From JBMORL01 sp049322335 (GTDB taxonomy: Bacteria; Bacteroidota; Bacteroidia; Flavobacteriales_D; UBA2798), in NCBI GenBank assembly GCA_049322335.1, contig JBMORL010000068.1, positions 1-13,711 of the forward strand: 13,711 nucleotides of DNA. The letters run 5' to 3'. Below the pieces are notes generated by a model, which had not been told where the DNA came from, made no database searches, and worked only from the letters and a program-made list of their open reading frames with translations. Of this stretch, positions 7,223 to 13,711 are shown one piece after another; position 1 is the first letter of the stretch, and each line of letters starts with the position of its first letter. A program made the translations under genes and the position numbers.

Positions 7223-8206
7223 ATGAAAAAAGTTTTACTATCCCTGCTGGGGCTGGCAGGATTGCATTATTCCATTTATGCACAGGTGTCAGGTAACGAA
7301 GCATACGGAAATCTTCATTACAATAAATCCTACAACAACAATTACTATTACCAGAACAATCCTCCTCAAAACAATCAGTACTATCAAAACATGCTGGTTA
7401 CCGACAGTACTTATTTTATTCAGGCAAAAATCCTGATGAACGTGCAGCCCGACCATTACATAGTAACTTTTTCCGTACAGGAAGAAGAGCTCACGGTAAA
7501 AGACTGCAATATAAAAATCAACGACCGGATCAAAAAATTCAAAGAGTCGCTGAAAACATTAAACATAAAGGACGAAGATATTTATGTGGACATGGTGGCA
7601 CAGGCGCGAATTTATGATTACAAAGTTGCCGGGAAAACCGCTACACAAACTGAAACAGGATATGAACTCAAGAAAAATATCATCATCAAATTTTACGACA
7701 TCACGCAAATAGACGATATGCTCGTGTTCGCTTCCGAACAGGATATTTATGATATTGTAAAAGTAGATTACATTGTGGAAGACCAGCAGAAAATTTACGA
7801 CCAGATGATTGCAGAGGCTGCAAAACTCATTGATCATAAAAAATCGCTGGCCAACGGAATGTCGAAAATGGTTTTCCTTCCCGATTACAAACTATGTTTC
7901 CAGAATTTTTTTGCCGTTTATCCCGATGAAGCTTACAAAAGTTATTCGGCTTTCGAAACTTCTGATGCCAATTACCATTATGGCTACAACAGCAGTGAGT
8001 CGTATTGGAAAAAAGAAATGCGCAAAACCAAAACGTTTTATTACGACAAGATGAATTATTCCGGTTTTGATAAAGTGATCAATCCTTCCTACACCCGTAT
8101 CCCTGTACAGTTTGTGCTGGATGTGCAAATGAAGTATTCACTGAAATGTGATAACTGCCCGAAAAAAGAAGTGAAAGTAGTAGTGCCGGAGAAAAAGGAG
8201 AAATGA
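7223..8206 (+). CDS. Secreted SIMPL/DUF541-like protein with N/Y/Q-rich segment
   Basis: This encodes 327 aa. A signal peptide spans 1-20 (SIYA|Q). Next is a low-complexity stretch (about 24-56) dominated by Asn, Tyr and Gln, probably disordered. Residues about 62-210 have the organisation of SIMPL (DUF541) domains: a strand with 'MNVQPDHYIVTFSV', a helix (KINDRIKKFKESLKTLNI), 'DIYVDMVAQARIYDY', a GYELKKNIIIKF strand, then a helical 'KIYDQMIAEAAKLIDHKKSLA'. The rest (about 215-310) includes a Tyr-rich insert and ends with VQFVLDVQMKYSLKCD. A CxxC pair (Cys309, Cys312) and a Lys/Glu/Val-rich tail follow. SIMPL proteins have been tied to envelope stress and to IRAK signalling in mammals; no enzymatic role is implied. 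It is longer than a typical SIMPL protein because of the leader segment and insert. It converges on ugd through a shared hairpin. Confidence 0.7.
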   Translation: MKKVLLSLLGLAGLHYSIYAQVSGNEAYGNLHYNKSYNNNYYYQNNPPQNNQYYQNMLVTDSTYFIQAKILMNVQPDHYIVTFSVQEEELTVKDCNIKINDRIKKFKESLKTLNIKDEDIYVDMVAQARIYDYKVAGKTATQTETGYELKKNIIIKFYDITQIDDMLVFASEQDIYDIVKVDYIVEDQQKIYDQMIAEAAKLIDHKKSLANGMSKMVFLPDYKLCFQNFFAVYPDEAYKSYSAFETSDANYHYGYNSSESYWKKEMRKTKTFYYDKMNYSGFDKVINPSYTRIPVQFVLDVQMKYSLKCDNCPKKEVKVVVPEKKEK

Positions 8207-8210
8207 TTTT

Positions 8211-8268
8211 GAAATTTTAAATTTAGAAGAGTGAATTCAAATTTCAACTTTTCTAAATTTAAAATTTT
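8211..8268. terminator. Strong AT-rich bidirectional terminator hairpin
   Basis: The 17-nt arm AAATTTTAAATTTAGAA (8212-8228) is perfectly complementary to TTCTAAATTTAAAATTT (8251-8267). A G-T step then three further pairs extend the stem inward, leaving a loop of about 14 nt. It occupies nearly the whole spacer between the convergent SIMPL-like gene and ugd and overlaps the ugd stop codon. A- and T-rich arms give a U-rich transcript end on both strands. Confidence 0.75.
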
Positions 8269-9502
8269 ACTTCACATCCTCTCTTCCGATGCTGTAATAG
8301 GTAAACTCAAGTTTTCTCATCTGGCCGAGGTCGTAGAGATTGCGGCCATCGAAAATTACTTTTTCTTTCAGCGATTTTCCGATCTGTTCAAAATCGGGAG
8401 TACGGAATTCCGACCATTCGGTAGCAATAATCAGTGCATCGGCACCCGGTAAAGCATCATATTCGTCTTTGGCAAAATTTATTTTATCGCCATAAAGCCG
8501 TTTAACGTTATTCATCGCTTCAGGATCAAAGGCAACAACTTTTGCTCCTGCTTTCAATAATGCATCAATCATGTAAAGAGCAGGCGCTTCACGGATGTCA
8601 TCGGTATCGGGTTTAAAGGCAAGTCCCCATAGCGCAAATGTCTTACCCGTTAGATTATGGCTATAGTGATTGTTTATTTTATCAATAAGCTTCAGTTTTT
8701 GTTTCTCATTTATTTCTTCCACCGCTTCAATAATACTAAAATGATAACCGGCTTCTTTTCCGGAGCGGGCCAGTGCTTTTACATCTTTCGGAAAACAACT
8801 TCCGCCATAACCAATACCGGGAAATAAAAAACGTTTTCCGATTCGCGAATCAGATCCAATACCAATACGAACCATATCCACATCTGCTCCCACTTTTTCG
8901 CAGAAATTGGCGATCTCGTTCATAAAAGTAATTTTTGTGGCAAGAAACGAATTCGCAGCATATTTTGTGAGCTCAGCAGATTTTTCATCCATAAATATGA
9001 TCGGATTTCCTGAACGCACAAATGGTTTATATAATTCTTCCATCAGCGACTTTGCTTTGGCAGAGCTGGTGCCTACTACCACCCGGTCGGGTTTCAGAAA
9101 ATCATCTACTGCATAACCTTCACGCAAAAATTCGGGATTGGAAACAATGTCAAAATCCACACTGGCGTGTTTGGCCACAGCTTCTTTTACTTTTTCGGCT
9201 GTACCCACCGGCACTGTACTTTTGTCAACGATCACTTTGTATTCGGTAATTATTTTACCTAATTCATCAGCAACCCCCAGCACGTAAGAAAGATCAGCTG
9301 AACCATCTTCTCCCGGTGGTGTAGGAAGAGCCAGGAAAATAATTTGTGCGGGATCAATGGCCTCGCGCAGGTTGGTAGTGAATTTTAATCTTCCCTGTTT
9401 AATGTTTCTTTCAAACAATACATCCAGGTGAGGTTCGTAAATAGGCACTTCGCCATTCCGCATTTTTTCTACTTTCTCTTTATCTATATCCACACAAATA
9501 AC
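8267..9502 (-). CDS. ugd: UDP-glucose 6-dehydrogenase, 5' end lost in gap
   Basis: 411 residues and the stop are visible; the N-terminus, with the GxGxxG NAD-binding loop, is hidden in the N run, and reading begins at …VICVDID. The enzyme oxidises UDP-glucose to UDP-glucuronate with two NAD+, feeding capsule, exopolysaccharide or LPS sugars. Visible landmarks, numbered from the first visible residue, are IYEPHLD (21-27), ALPTPPGEDGSADLSYV (58-74), DKSTVPVGT (93-101), NPEFLREGYAVDDFLKPDR (122-140), KYAANSFLATKITFMNE (180-196), and PGIGYGGSCFPKD (228-240) with catalytic Cys236. GLAFKPDTDDIREAP is at 293-307. The SCFPKD form favours UDP-glucose dehydrogenase over WbpA-type UDP-GlcNAc dehydrogenases. 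About 25-30 residues are missing by family length. It follows a sugar aminotransferase on the same strand, probably one operon. Confidence 0.92.
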   Translation of the reverse strand, partial: VICVDIDKEKVEKMRNGEVPIYEPHLDVLFERNIKQGRLKFTTNLREAIDPAQIIFLALPTPPGEDGSADLSYVLGVADELGKIITEYKVIVDKSTVPVGTAEKVKEAVAKHASVDFDIVSNPEFLREGYAVDDFLKPDRVVVGTSSAKAKSLMEELYKPFVRSGNPIIFMDEKSAELTKYAANSFLATKITFMNEIANFCEKVGADVDMVRIGIGSDSRIGKRFLFPGIGYGGSCFPKDVKALARSGKEAGYHFSIIEAVEEINEKQKLKLIDKINNHYSHNLTGKTFALWGLAFKPDTDDIREAPALYMIDALLKAGAKVVAFDPEAMNNVKRLYGDKINFAKDEYDALPGADALIIATEWSEFRTPDFEQIGKSLKEKVIFDGRNLYDLGQMRKLEFTYYSIGREDVK

Positions 9503-9602
9503 NNNNNNNNNNNNNNNNNNNNNNNNNNNNNNNNNNNNNNNNNNNNNNNNNNNNNNNNNNNNNNNNNNNNNNNNNNNNNNNNNNNNNNNNNNNNNNNNNN
9601 NN
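9503..9602. other. Assembly gap (100 N)
   Basis: Exactly 100 N separate the truncated 5' end of ugd from the truncated 3' end of the aminotransferase gene. The length looks like a scaffolding placeholder. By chance the two fragments are in the same frame across it, so naive ORF calling fuses them into one false 705-aa protein. Confidence 0.97.
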
Positions 9603-10336
9603 AGAATAGCTGCCTGCACACTGTCAAGCCGCGAATTTACTCCAATGGAATCGTGTACATATTGCACACTCTGCCCGTGATTGGCGATCATTCTCAGTTT
9701 CCCTGCCAGTTCATCGTCATTGGTAAAAATTGCCCCGCCATCACCATAGCAACCGAGATTTTTCGAAGGAAAAAACGAGGTACAACCGATAGTACCAATA
9801 GTTCCCGCTTTTTTCTTTTTTCCATCACTGTATTGATATTCTGCACCGATGGCCTGGGCCACGTCTTCTACTACAAACAGGTTATGTTCTTTTGCGATTT
9901 TCATTATGGGCTCCATATCGGCACATTGTCCGAATAAATGCACCGGTACAATCGCTTTTGTTTTAGGCGTAATGGCTTTTTTGATCGCTTCGGGATTGAT
10001 GTTAAATGTTTCAGGATCCACATCAACGAGAACAGGACGTAATTTCAATAAAGCAATTACTTCGGCTGTGGCGACATAAGTAAACGAAGCGGTAATCACT
10101 TCATCACCCGGTTGCAGTCCCAGTGCCATCATTGCTATTTGCAACGCATCGGTTCCGTTGGCGCAGGGAATAACGTGTTTTGCGCCCAGGTAATTTTCCA
10201 TTTCCTTTTGAAATTCTTTTACTTCAGGCCCGTTGATATAGGCGGTAGAACGAATAACATTCAGTACAGCCTGGTCAATTTCTGCCTGCATTTTTTCATA
10301 CTGGGCACCCAGGTCTACCATTTGAATTTTTCTCAT
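9603..10336 (-). CDS. DegT/DnrJ/EryC1-family sugar aminotransferase, 3' end lost in gap
   Basis: 244 N-terminal residues are visible before the gap; the family is usually about 360-380 aa, so roughly a third is missing. It is a PLP-dependent aminotransferase acting on a nucleotide-linked keto sugar, in the cytoplasm. Motifs are CANGTDALQIA (58-68, PLP phosphate), VPVHLFGQCA (130-139), VVEDVAQAIGAEY (155-167; Asp158 to the pyridine nitrogen), and SFFPSKNLGCYGDGGA (187-202) with the PLP lysine Lys192. The start at ATG 10336 (MRKIQMVDLGAQY) matches the usual family start and lies just downstream of a good promoter; an ATG 16 codons upstream (10384) would extend past that promoter. It resembles proteins annotated WbpE/WlbC (UDP-3-oxo-GlcNAcA aminotransferase), but the substrate cannot be fixed from sequence. 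The downstream ugd suggests a uronic-acid or amino-sugar route. Confidence 0.9.
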
Positions 10337-10360
10337 TGCTGCGGCTTTAAAAAGAGAATG

Positions 10361-10390
10361 CGAATATAGGGAAATCATAGCCATTCACAA
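10361..10390 (-). promoter_or_regulatory. Promoter for the aminotransferase-ugd unit
   Basis: On the minus strand TTG (10390-10388) is followed after 19 nt by TATATTCG (10368-10361). This is the Bacteroidota TTG-N19-TAnnTTTG layout with one mismatch. Predicted transcription start is near 10354, leaving a leader of about 18 nt before the ATG at 10336. It supports that start over the upstream ATG. Confidence 0.5.
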
Positions 10391-10451
10391 GTGAAAAACA
10401 GCCGTTTTCGGAATTCCTTTCCCCGGGGCAATATTAGTCAGCCAATTACGT

Positions 10452-10459
10452 TATCTTTG
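10452..10459 (+). promoter_or_regulatory. TAnnTTTG -7 box directly ahead of the barrel-waaA-hldD operon
   Basis: TATCTTTG matches the Bacteroidota -7 consensus exactly and ends 7 nt before ATG 10467. Transcription would start at or a few bases before the start codon, so the mRNA may be leaderless or nearly so. No TTG is present at the usual -33 distance. Confidence 0.5.
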
Positions 10460-10466
10460 CTTCCGT

Positions 10467-11222
10467 ATGAGAAGGATTTTCATAGTATTCCTGGCCATTT
10501 TTTCAACGAATGGTTCTGTATTTTCACAGGCCAGCCTCAGGGATTCGTCTATTAATATGGGACTGGTGTATATGTCGTATACAGCCCAGTTGCCCGGTGG
10601 CAGCCTTTCTGACCGTTTCGGGTATAATTCAGCTATCGGGCTGGCCGCTGATTTTAAACTGAAAAATTATTTTTCATTCGGACTTTCGGGTACATTTATG
10701 TTTGGAACAGATGTGAAGGAAGATCCTCTTGCTTCTATCAGAAATTCCTACGGAGATATTATTGATATCAATGGTGATGTTGCCGATGTGCTGATGTTTG
10801 AACGGGGTTTTACTGTTACGGCTACTGCCGGATGGTTGTTGCCAAAATTAGGACCGAATCCCAACTCTGGAATTTTATTTAAAGCCGGAACAGGATATCT
10901 CCAGCATAAAATCCGCATTGAAGCCAACCGTAATAATGTGCCACAGATACAGGGCGAATATGTGAAAGGATACGACCGTTTAACCAGTGGAATTTCTTTT
11001 ACTGAGTTTATCGGCTACCAATACTTATCCAACAGGCGATTAATTAATTTTTTTGCAGGAATAGAACTCGTGCAGGGGTTTACCAAAAGCAGGCGCGATT
11101 ACCAGTTCGACCTGATGTCGGGTGATAAATCACAGCGGATAGATGTATGGTATGGTATACGTGCCGGATGGGTGATTCCCATTTACCAGCGCCCTCCGAA
11201 ACAATATTATTTTAATAAATAA
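10467..11222 (+). CDS. Probable outer-membrane beta-barrel protein, unknown function
   Basis: This encodes 251 aa with a signal peptide (1-20, SVFS|Q). The mature chain is a series of short amphipathic segments with alternating hydrophobic and polar residues and Gly/aromatic girdles: INMGLVYMSYTA, SAIGLAADFKL, FSFGLSGTFMFG, FTVTATAGWLL, GILFKAGTGYLQHKIRI, TSGISFTEFIGYQYL, INFFAGIELVQGF, and WYGIRAGWVIPIY. This is compatible with an 8-10-strand barrel. The C-terminus (PPKQYYFNK) lacks the classic terminal Phe. I recognise no named family beyond general Bacteroidota outer-membrane beta-barrel proteins. It lies 8 bp upstream of waaA on the same strand, so cotranscription with LPS core genes is likely and suggests an envelope role, but no specific function can be stated. 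Confidence 0.7.
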   Translation: MRRIFIVFLAIFSTNGSVFSQASLRDSSINMGLVYMSYTAQLPGGSLSDRFGYNSAIGLAADFKLKNYFSFGLSGTFMFGTDVKEDPLASIRNSYGDIIDINGDVADVLMFERGFTVTATAGWLLPKLGPNPNSGILFKAGTGYLQHKIRIEANRNNVPQIQGEYVKGYDRLTSGISFTEFIGYQYLSNRRLINFFAGIELVQGFTKSRRDYQFDLMSGDKSQRIDVWYGIRAGWVIPIYQRPPKQYYFNK

Positions 11223-11230
11223 ATTTTATT

Positions 11231-12481
11231 GTGCATTACCTCTACCACATCAGCATTCACTTTTATTATTTCGTGGTTTGGTGTGCCTCTTTTTATAATC
11301 CCAAAGCAAAATTATGGATTGAAGGAAGGAAAAAAACATTTCCCCTGCTGAAAGAAAAAATTCAGAAAAACGAAAAATATTACTGGTTTCATTGTGCTTC
11401 ACTCGGTGAATTTGAAATGGCACGGCCGCTGATGGAAGCGATCAAAAAAAACAAACCCAACATTAAAATTCTCCTTACCTTTTTTTCTCCCTCGGGATAT
11501 GAAGTAAGAAAAAATTACGAATATGCCGATGTGGTTTGCTATCTTCCGCTTGATACAGTGGTGAACGCTAAAAAATTTATTACCCGTGTCAATCCGCAAA
11601 AAGTATTTTTTGCCAAATATGAAATCTGGCCTTCATTTTTATCCGAGCTGGAAGAACGCCACGTAAAATCGTATTTGTTTTCTGCTGTGTTTCACAAAAA
11701 ACACCGGTTTTTCAAATGGTGGGGCGGATATTTCAGAAAAGCATTGCGGTGTTTTACAAAAATTTCGGTGCAGGACGAACATTCGCGGCAGTTGCTGGAG
11801 TCAATCAATATTGAAAGCACGGTGTCGGGTGATACACGCTTTGACCGCGTGGCAGAGCACGCAAAAAATGTAAAGCCCGATTCCACCGTTGAAAAATTTA
11901 AAGGAAATCATATTCTTGTTATTGCCGGAAGTTCATGGCCCGCGGAAGAAAATATGCTGGCTTCGTATATCAATAAACACGATAAAAAAGTAAAATGCAT
12001 CATCGCTCCTCACCAGGTAAATGAATCACATATACACGAAATAGAAAAGTTGTTTCATGTAAAAACCATTCGCTACTCCCGCACAGCAGAAGAAGAAAAC
12101 GTGCAGGATTTTGATGTAATGATCATTGACAATATCGGGATGCTGGCTTCTGTTTACAGTTATGGTGATATTGCAGTGATTGGAGGTGGATTTACCGGTA
12201 AACTGCATAATATCCTTGAACCTGCCGCTTACGGACTGGCCATTTTTTTCGGCCCTAAACACGAACGGTTTAAAGAAGCAGCCGATCTTATAAAATCTGG
12301 CGGAGCTTTTGAATTTAAAGATGCAGAGGAGCTATCTTCACAACTAAACTCATTGGTACACGACCACATGAAACTGAACGACACAAAAGTTTTCTCCAGG
12401 GTGTTTGTGGAAAACCGGAAAGGCGCAACAGAAAAAATATTGATAGAAACAGGGATTCTTTCTGTTGAAAAACCAAAATAA
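11231..12481 (+). CDS. waaA: 3-deoxy-D-manno-octulosonic acid (Kdo) transferase
   Basis: This 416-aa GT30-family enzyme transfers Kdo from CMP-Kdo to the lipid A precursor on the inner face of the inner membrane. The N-terminus (LYHISIHFYYFVVWCASFYNP) forms the membrane-contacting segment. NPKAKLWIEGRK (23-34) and WFHCASLGEFEMARPL (52-67) follow, with probable catalytic base Glu60 in SLGE. FFAKYEIWPSFLSEL (126-140), SGDTRFDRV (199-207), IAGSSWPAEE (231-240), IIAPHQVNESH (257-267), IGGGFTGKLHNILEPAAYG (317-335) and FFGPKHERFKEA (339-350) are family signatures; the last two blocks form the CMP-Kdo site. Translation starts at GTG 11231, which fits the family N-terminus (a Met would otherwise be expected at this point) and the 8-bp spacing from the upstream gene. 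Length is normal. Assignment is firm; the number of Kdo residues added cannot be read. Confidence 0.95.
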   Translation: MHYLYHISIHFYYFVVWCASFYNPKAKLWIEGRKKTFPLLKEKIQKNEKYYWFHCASLGEFEMARPLMEAIKKNKPNIKILLTFFSPSGYEVRKNYEYADVVCYLPLDTVVNAKKFITRVNPQKVFFAKYEIWPSFLSELEERHVKSYLFSAVFHKKHRFFKWWGGYFRKALRCFTKISVQDEHSRQLLESINIESTVSGDTRFDRVAEHAKNVKPDSTVEKFKGNHILVIAGSSWPAEENMLASYINKHDKKVKCIIAPHQVNESHIHEIEKLFHVKTIRYSRTAEEENVQDFDVMIIDNIGMLASVYSYGDIAVIGGGFTGKLHNILEPAAYGLAIFFGPKHERFKEAADLIKSGGAFEFKDAEELSSQLNSLVHDHMKLNDTKVFSRVFVENRKGATEKILIETGILSVEKPK

Positions 12482-12510
12482 TCTTAAATTTCAAACTTCA
12501 AATCTTAAAT
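12480..12510 (+). repeat. Short AT-rich direct repeat in the waaA-hldD spacer
   Basis: AATCTTAAAT occurs at 12480-12489 and again at 12501-12510, 21 nt apart, with TTCAAACTTCA between. The spacer thus repeats at about 10 nt. It directly precedes the hldD ATG (12513) and may simply be a leader with low sequence complexity. Confidence 0.45.
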
Positions 12511-12512
12511 AA

Positions 12513-13478
12513 ATGATCATTGTAACCGGAGCAGCAGGATTTATCGGTAGTTGTTTGGTAAGTAAACTTAACCAGGAAAATTATTTTGATATTGCCGTTG
12601 TGGATGATTTTTCACACACTGAAAAAAATAAAAACCTGCAGGAAAAAAAATATTCGCATAAAATTGACCGGAAAGATTTTTTTCGTTTTATAGATGAGAA
12701 CGAAAAACTCATTCAATTTATTTTTCACATTGGGGCGCGGACAGATACTACCGAGTTCAACAAAACTATTTTTGATGAACTGAATGTAAACTATACAAAG
12801 GAAATATGGAACCGCTGTGTAAAATTCGGAATTCCGCTGGTGTATGCTTCTTCGGCTGCTACGTATGGTTTGGGCGAATATGGGTATGAAGATAATCACG
12901 ATGTGGTATATAAATTAAAGCCACTGAATCCTTATGGCGAATCAAAAAATGAATTCGACAAATGGGCTTTACAGCAGGAGAAAAAACCTTTTTTCTGGGC
13001 AGGACTGAAATTTTTTAATGTCTATGGCCCCAACGAATATCACAAAGGAAGAATGGCATCTGTGATCTTCCATGCGCACAAACAGATAAATGAAAACGGA
13101 AAAATGAAATTGTTCCGTTCACATAACCCGGATTATAGAGACGGTGAACAACTCCGCGATTTTGTTTATGTAAAAGATGTGGTGGAAGTGTGTATGTTTT
13201 TGATGAAGCACAGAAAGGATTCAGGAATTTACAATCTTGGCTCCGGCAAAGCACGAACTTTTCTCGACCTGGTAAAAAACACGTTTAAAGCCATGGGAAA
13301 GGAAGAAAAAATCGAATTCATAGATACGCCTGCCGATATCCGCGACAAATATCAATACTTTACCGAAGCTAATATGAATAAGCTCCTCTCTATTGGTTAT
13401 AACAAACCATTTCATACGCTGGAAGAAGGAGTAAAGGATTATGTGGGGAATTACCTGGAGCAAAAAAACTACTATTGA
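12513..13478 (+). CDS. hldD: ADP-L-glycero-D-manno-heptose 6-epimerase
   Basis: This 321-aa NAD(P)-dependent short-chain (extended SDR) enzyme converts ADP-D-glycero- to ADP-L-glycero-manno-heptose, the donor for LPS inner-core heptose. The Rossmann loop GAAGFIG is at 6-12. HIGARTDTTE (72-81) is the family version of the substrate loop. YASSAATYG (111-119) contains Ser113/Ser114. The YxxxK pair is Tyr141 and Lys145 in NPYGESK. FFNVYGPNEYHKGRMASV (167-184) includes Lys178, matching the second catalytic lysine of E. coli HldD, where Tyr140/Lys178 act as the base pair. DFVYVKDV (216-223), YNLGSGKARTF (240-250) and GYNKPFHTLEEGV (295-307) close the domain. Length is near the roughly 310 aa of E. 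coli HldD. It lies 31 bp after waaA on the same strand, so the two share one LPS-core operon. No truncation is seen. Confidence 0.93.
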   Translation: MIIVTGAAGFIGSCLVSKLNQENYFDIAVVDDFSHTEKNKNLQEKKYSHKIDRKDFFRFIDENEKLIQFIFHIGARTDTTEFNKTIFDELNVNYTKEIWNRCVKFGIPLVYASSAATYGLGEYGYEDNHDVVYKLKPLNPYGESKNEFDKWALQQEKKPFFWAGLKFFNVYGPNEYHKGRMASVIFHAHKQINENGKMKLFRSHNPDYRDGEQLRDFVYVKDVVEVCMFLMKHRKDSGIYNLGSGKARTFLDLVKNTFKAMGKEEKIEFIDTPADIRDKYQYFTEANMNKLLSIGYNKPFHTLEEGVKDYVGNYLEQKNYY

Positions 13479-13699
13479 ACGCGTGTATAATGTCACCCCT
13501 TCGGGGTTCTTTAGTTTGGGTGGAGTTTCGGGAATTAAAATAATGCCATCCCTCCGGGATTTTATGTTTAACGGAACTAATGCTTAATGAAGTTAAAATT
13601 ATTTATAAGCCAAACTCCGAAGGAGTGATATTATTTTAATTCCCGAAACCACTTCCGGATTTCCGCGAACCCCGAAGGGGTGACATTATACACGCATTC
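13477..13699. repeat. MITE-like palindromic element with 29-bp perfect terminal inverted repeats
   Basis: The left end (13481-13509) is a perfect 29-bp reverse complement of the right end (13667-13695); with one mismatch the match extends 4 bp further out, to 13477 and 13699. A second inner pair, 13526-13544 with 13630-13648, is perfect over 19 bp and extends to GTGG/CCAC past a 2-nt bulge. Four 13-mer mini-hairpins of 5-bp stem and 3-nt loop sit at 13495-13507, 13548-13560, 13614-13626 and 13669-13681. No ORF and no obvious target-site duplication is seen. The element starts inside the hldD stop codon and may also terminate that operon. The region to 13711 holds no gene. Confidence 0.75.
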
Positions 13700-13711
13700 T
13701 TCTCCTGATCG

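Noticed and set aside
9428..9937. Plus-strand ORF across the N run
   Set aside because: It is antisense to two well-identified genes, contains about 34 undefined residues, and has no recognisable domain.
8267..10384. A single 705-aa aminotransferase-dehydrogenase fusion
   Set aside because: The join runs through 100 N. The N-terminal half is a truncated DegT aminotransferase and the C-terminal half a truncated UDP-glucose dehydrogenase; each lacks family residues that must lie in the gap.
10337..10384. 16-codon upstream extension of the aminotransferase
   Set aside because: The extension runs through the candidate -7 box and has no family match; the conserved protein starts at MRKIQMVDL.
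13481..13695. CRISPR array or tRNA-like structure
   Set aside because: The hairpins are in opposite orientations with unequal spacing, there are no constant-length spacers, and no cloverleaf is formed.

Overview
The window looks like a draft-assembly piece of a Bacteroidota chromosome. Three kinds of evidence agree. Gene families are typical of the phylum (GH92, GH2 beta-mannosidase, CutC, WaaA, HldD and a DegT aminotransferase with Bacteroidota-like sequence). Promoters fit the TTG-N19-TAnnTTTG type. All five secreted proteins carry Gln immediately after the predicted signal-peptidase cut (the Bacteroidetes 'Q-rule'). One run of 100 N (9503-9602) marks an assembly gap.

Region 1 (1-6430) is a glycan-dismantling block. 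It holds the 3' end of a probable glycosylasparaginase (+), a secreted GH2 beta-mannosidase (-), a CutC-family protein (-) and a secreted GH92 alpha-mannosidase (+). cutC and the mannosidase form a tight operon that diverges from GH92 across about 66 bp containing a candidate promoter and a 12-bp perfect palindrome. The three hydrolases together fit stepwise breakdown of N-glycans: alpha-mannose trimming, cleavage of Man-beta-GlcNAc, and release of the GlcNAc-Asn stub. CutC is the odd member.

Region 2 (6431-8268) holds two secreted proteins. One is a 142-aa protein of unknown function with a vicinal Cys pair; the other is a SIMPL/DUF541-like protein with an Asn/Tyr/Gln-rich leader segment. 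A strong AT-rich bidirectional hairpin follows.

Region 3 (8267-13478) is envelope-sugar synthesis. On the minus strand are a DegT/DnrJ/EryC1 sugar aminotransferase and UDP-glucose 6-dehydrogenase, both truncated by the N gap. Diverging on the plus strand is a compact operon: outer-membrane beta-barrel-like protein, Kdo transferase WaaA, and ADP-heptose epimerase HldD. Together they suggest LPS inner-core assembly beside a uronic-acid or amino-sugar pathway.

The spacers are unusually structured. Several carry their own inverted or roughly 10-bp-periodic repeat: 129-190, 6498-6577, 7081-7145, 8211-8268 and 12480-12510. The right end (13477-13699) is a MITE-like palindromic element with 29-bp perfect terminal inverted repeats and four 13-mer mini-hairpins whose stems vary in a compensatory way. 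This is the least explained structure in the window.
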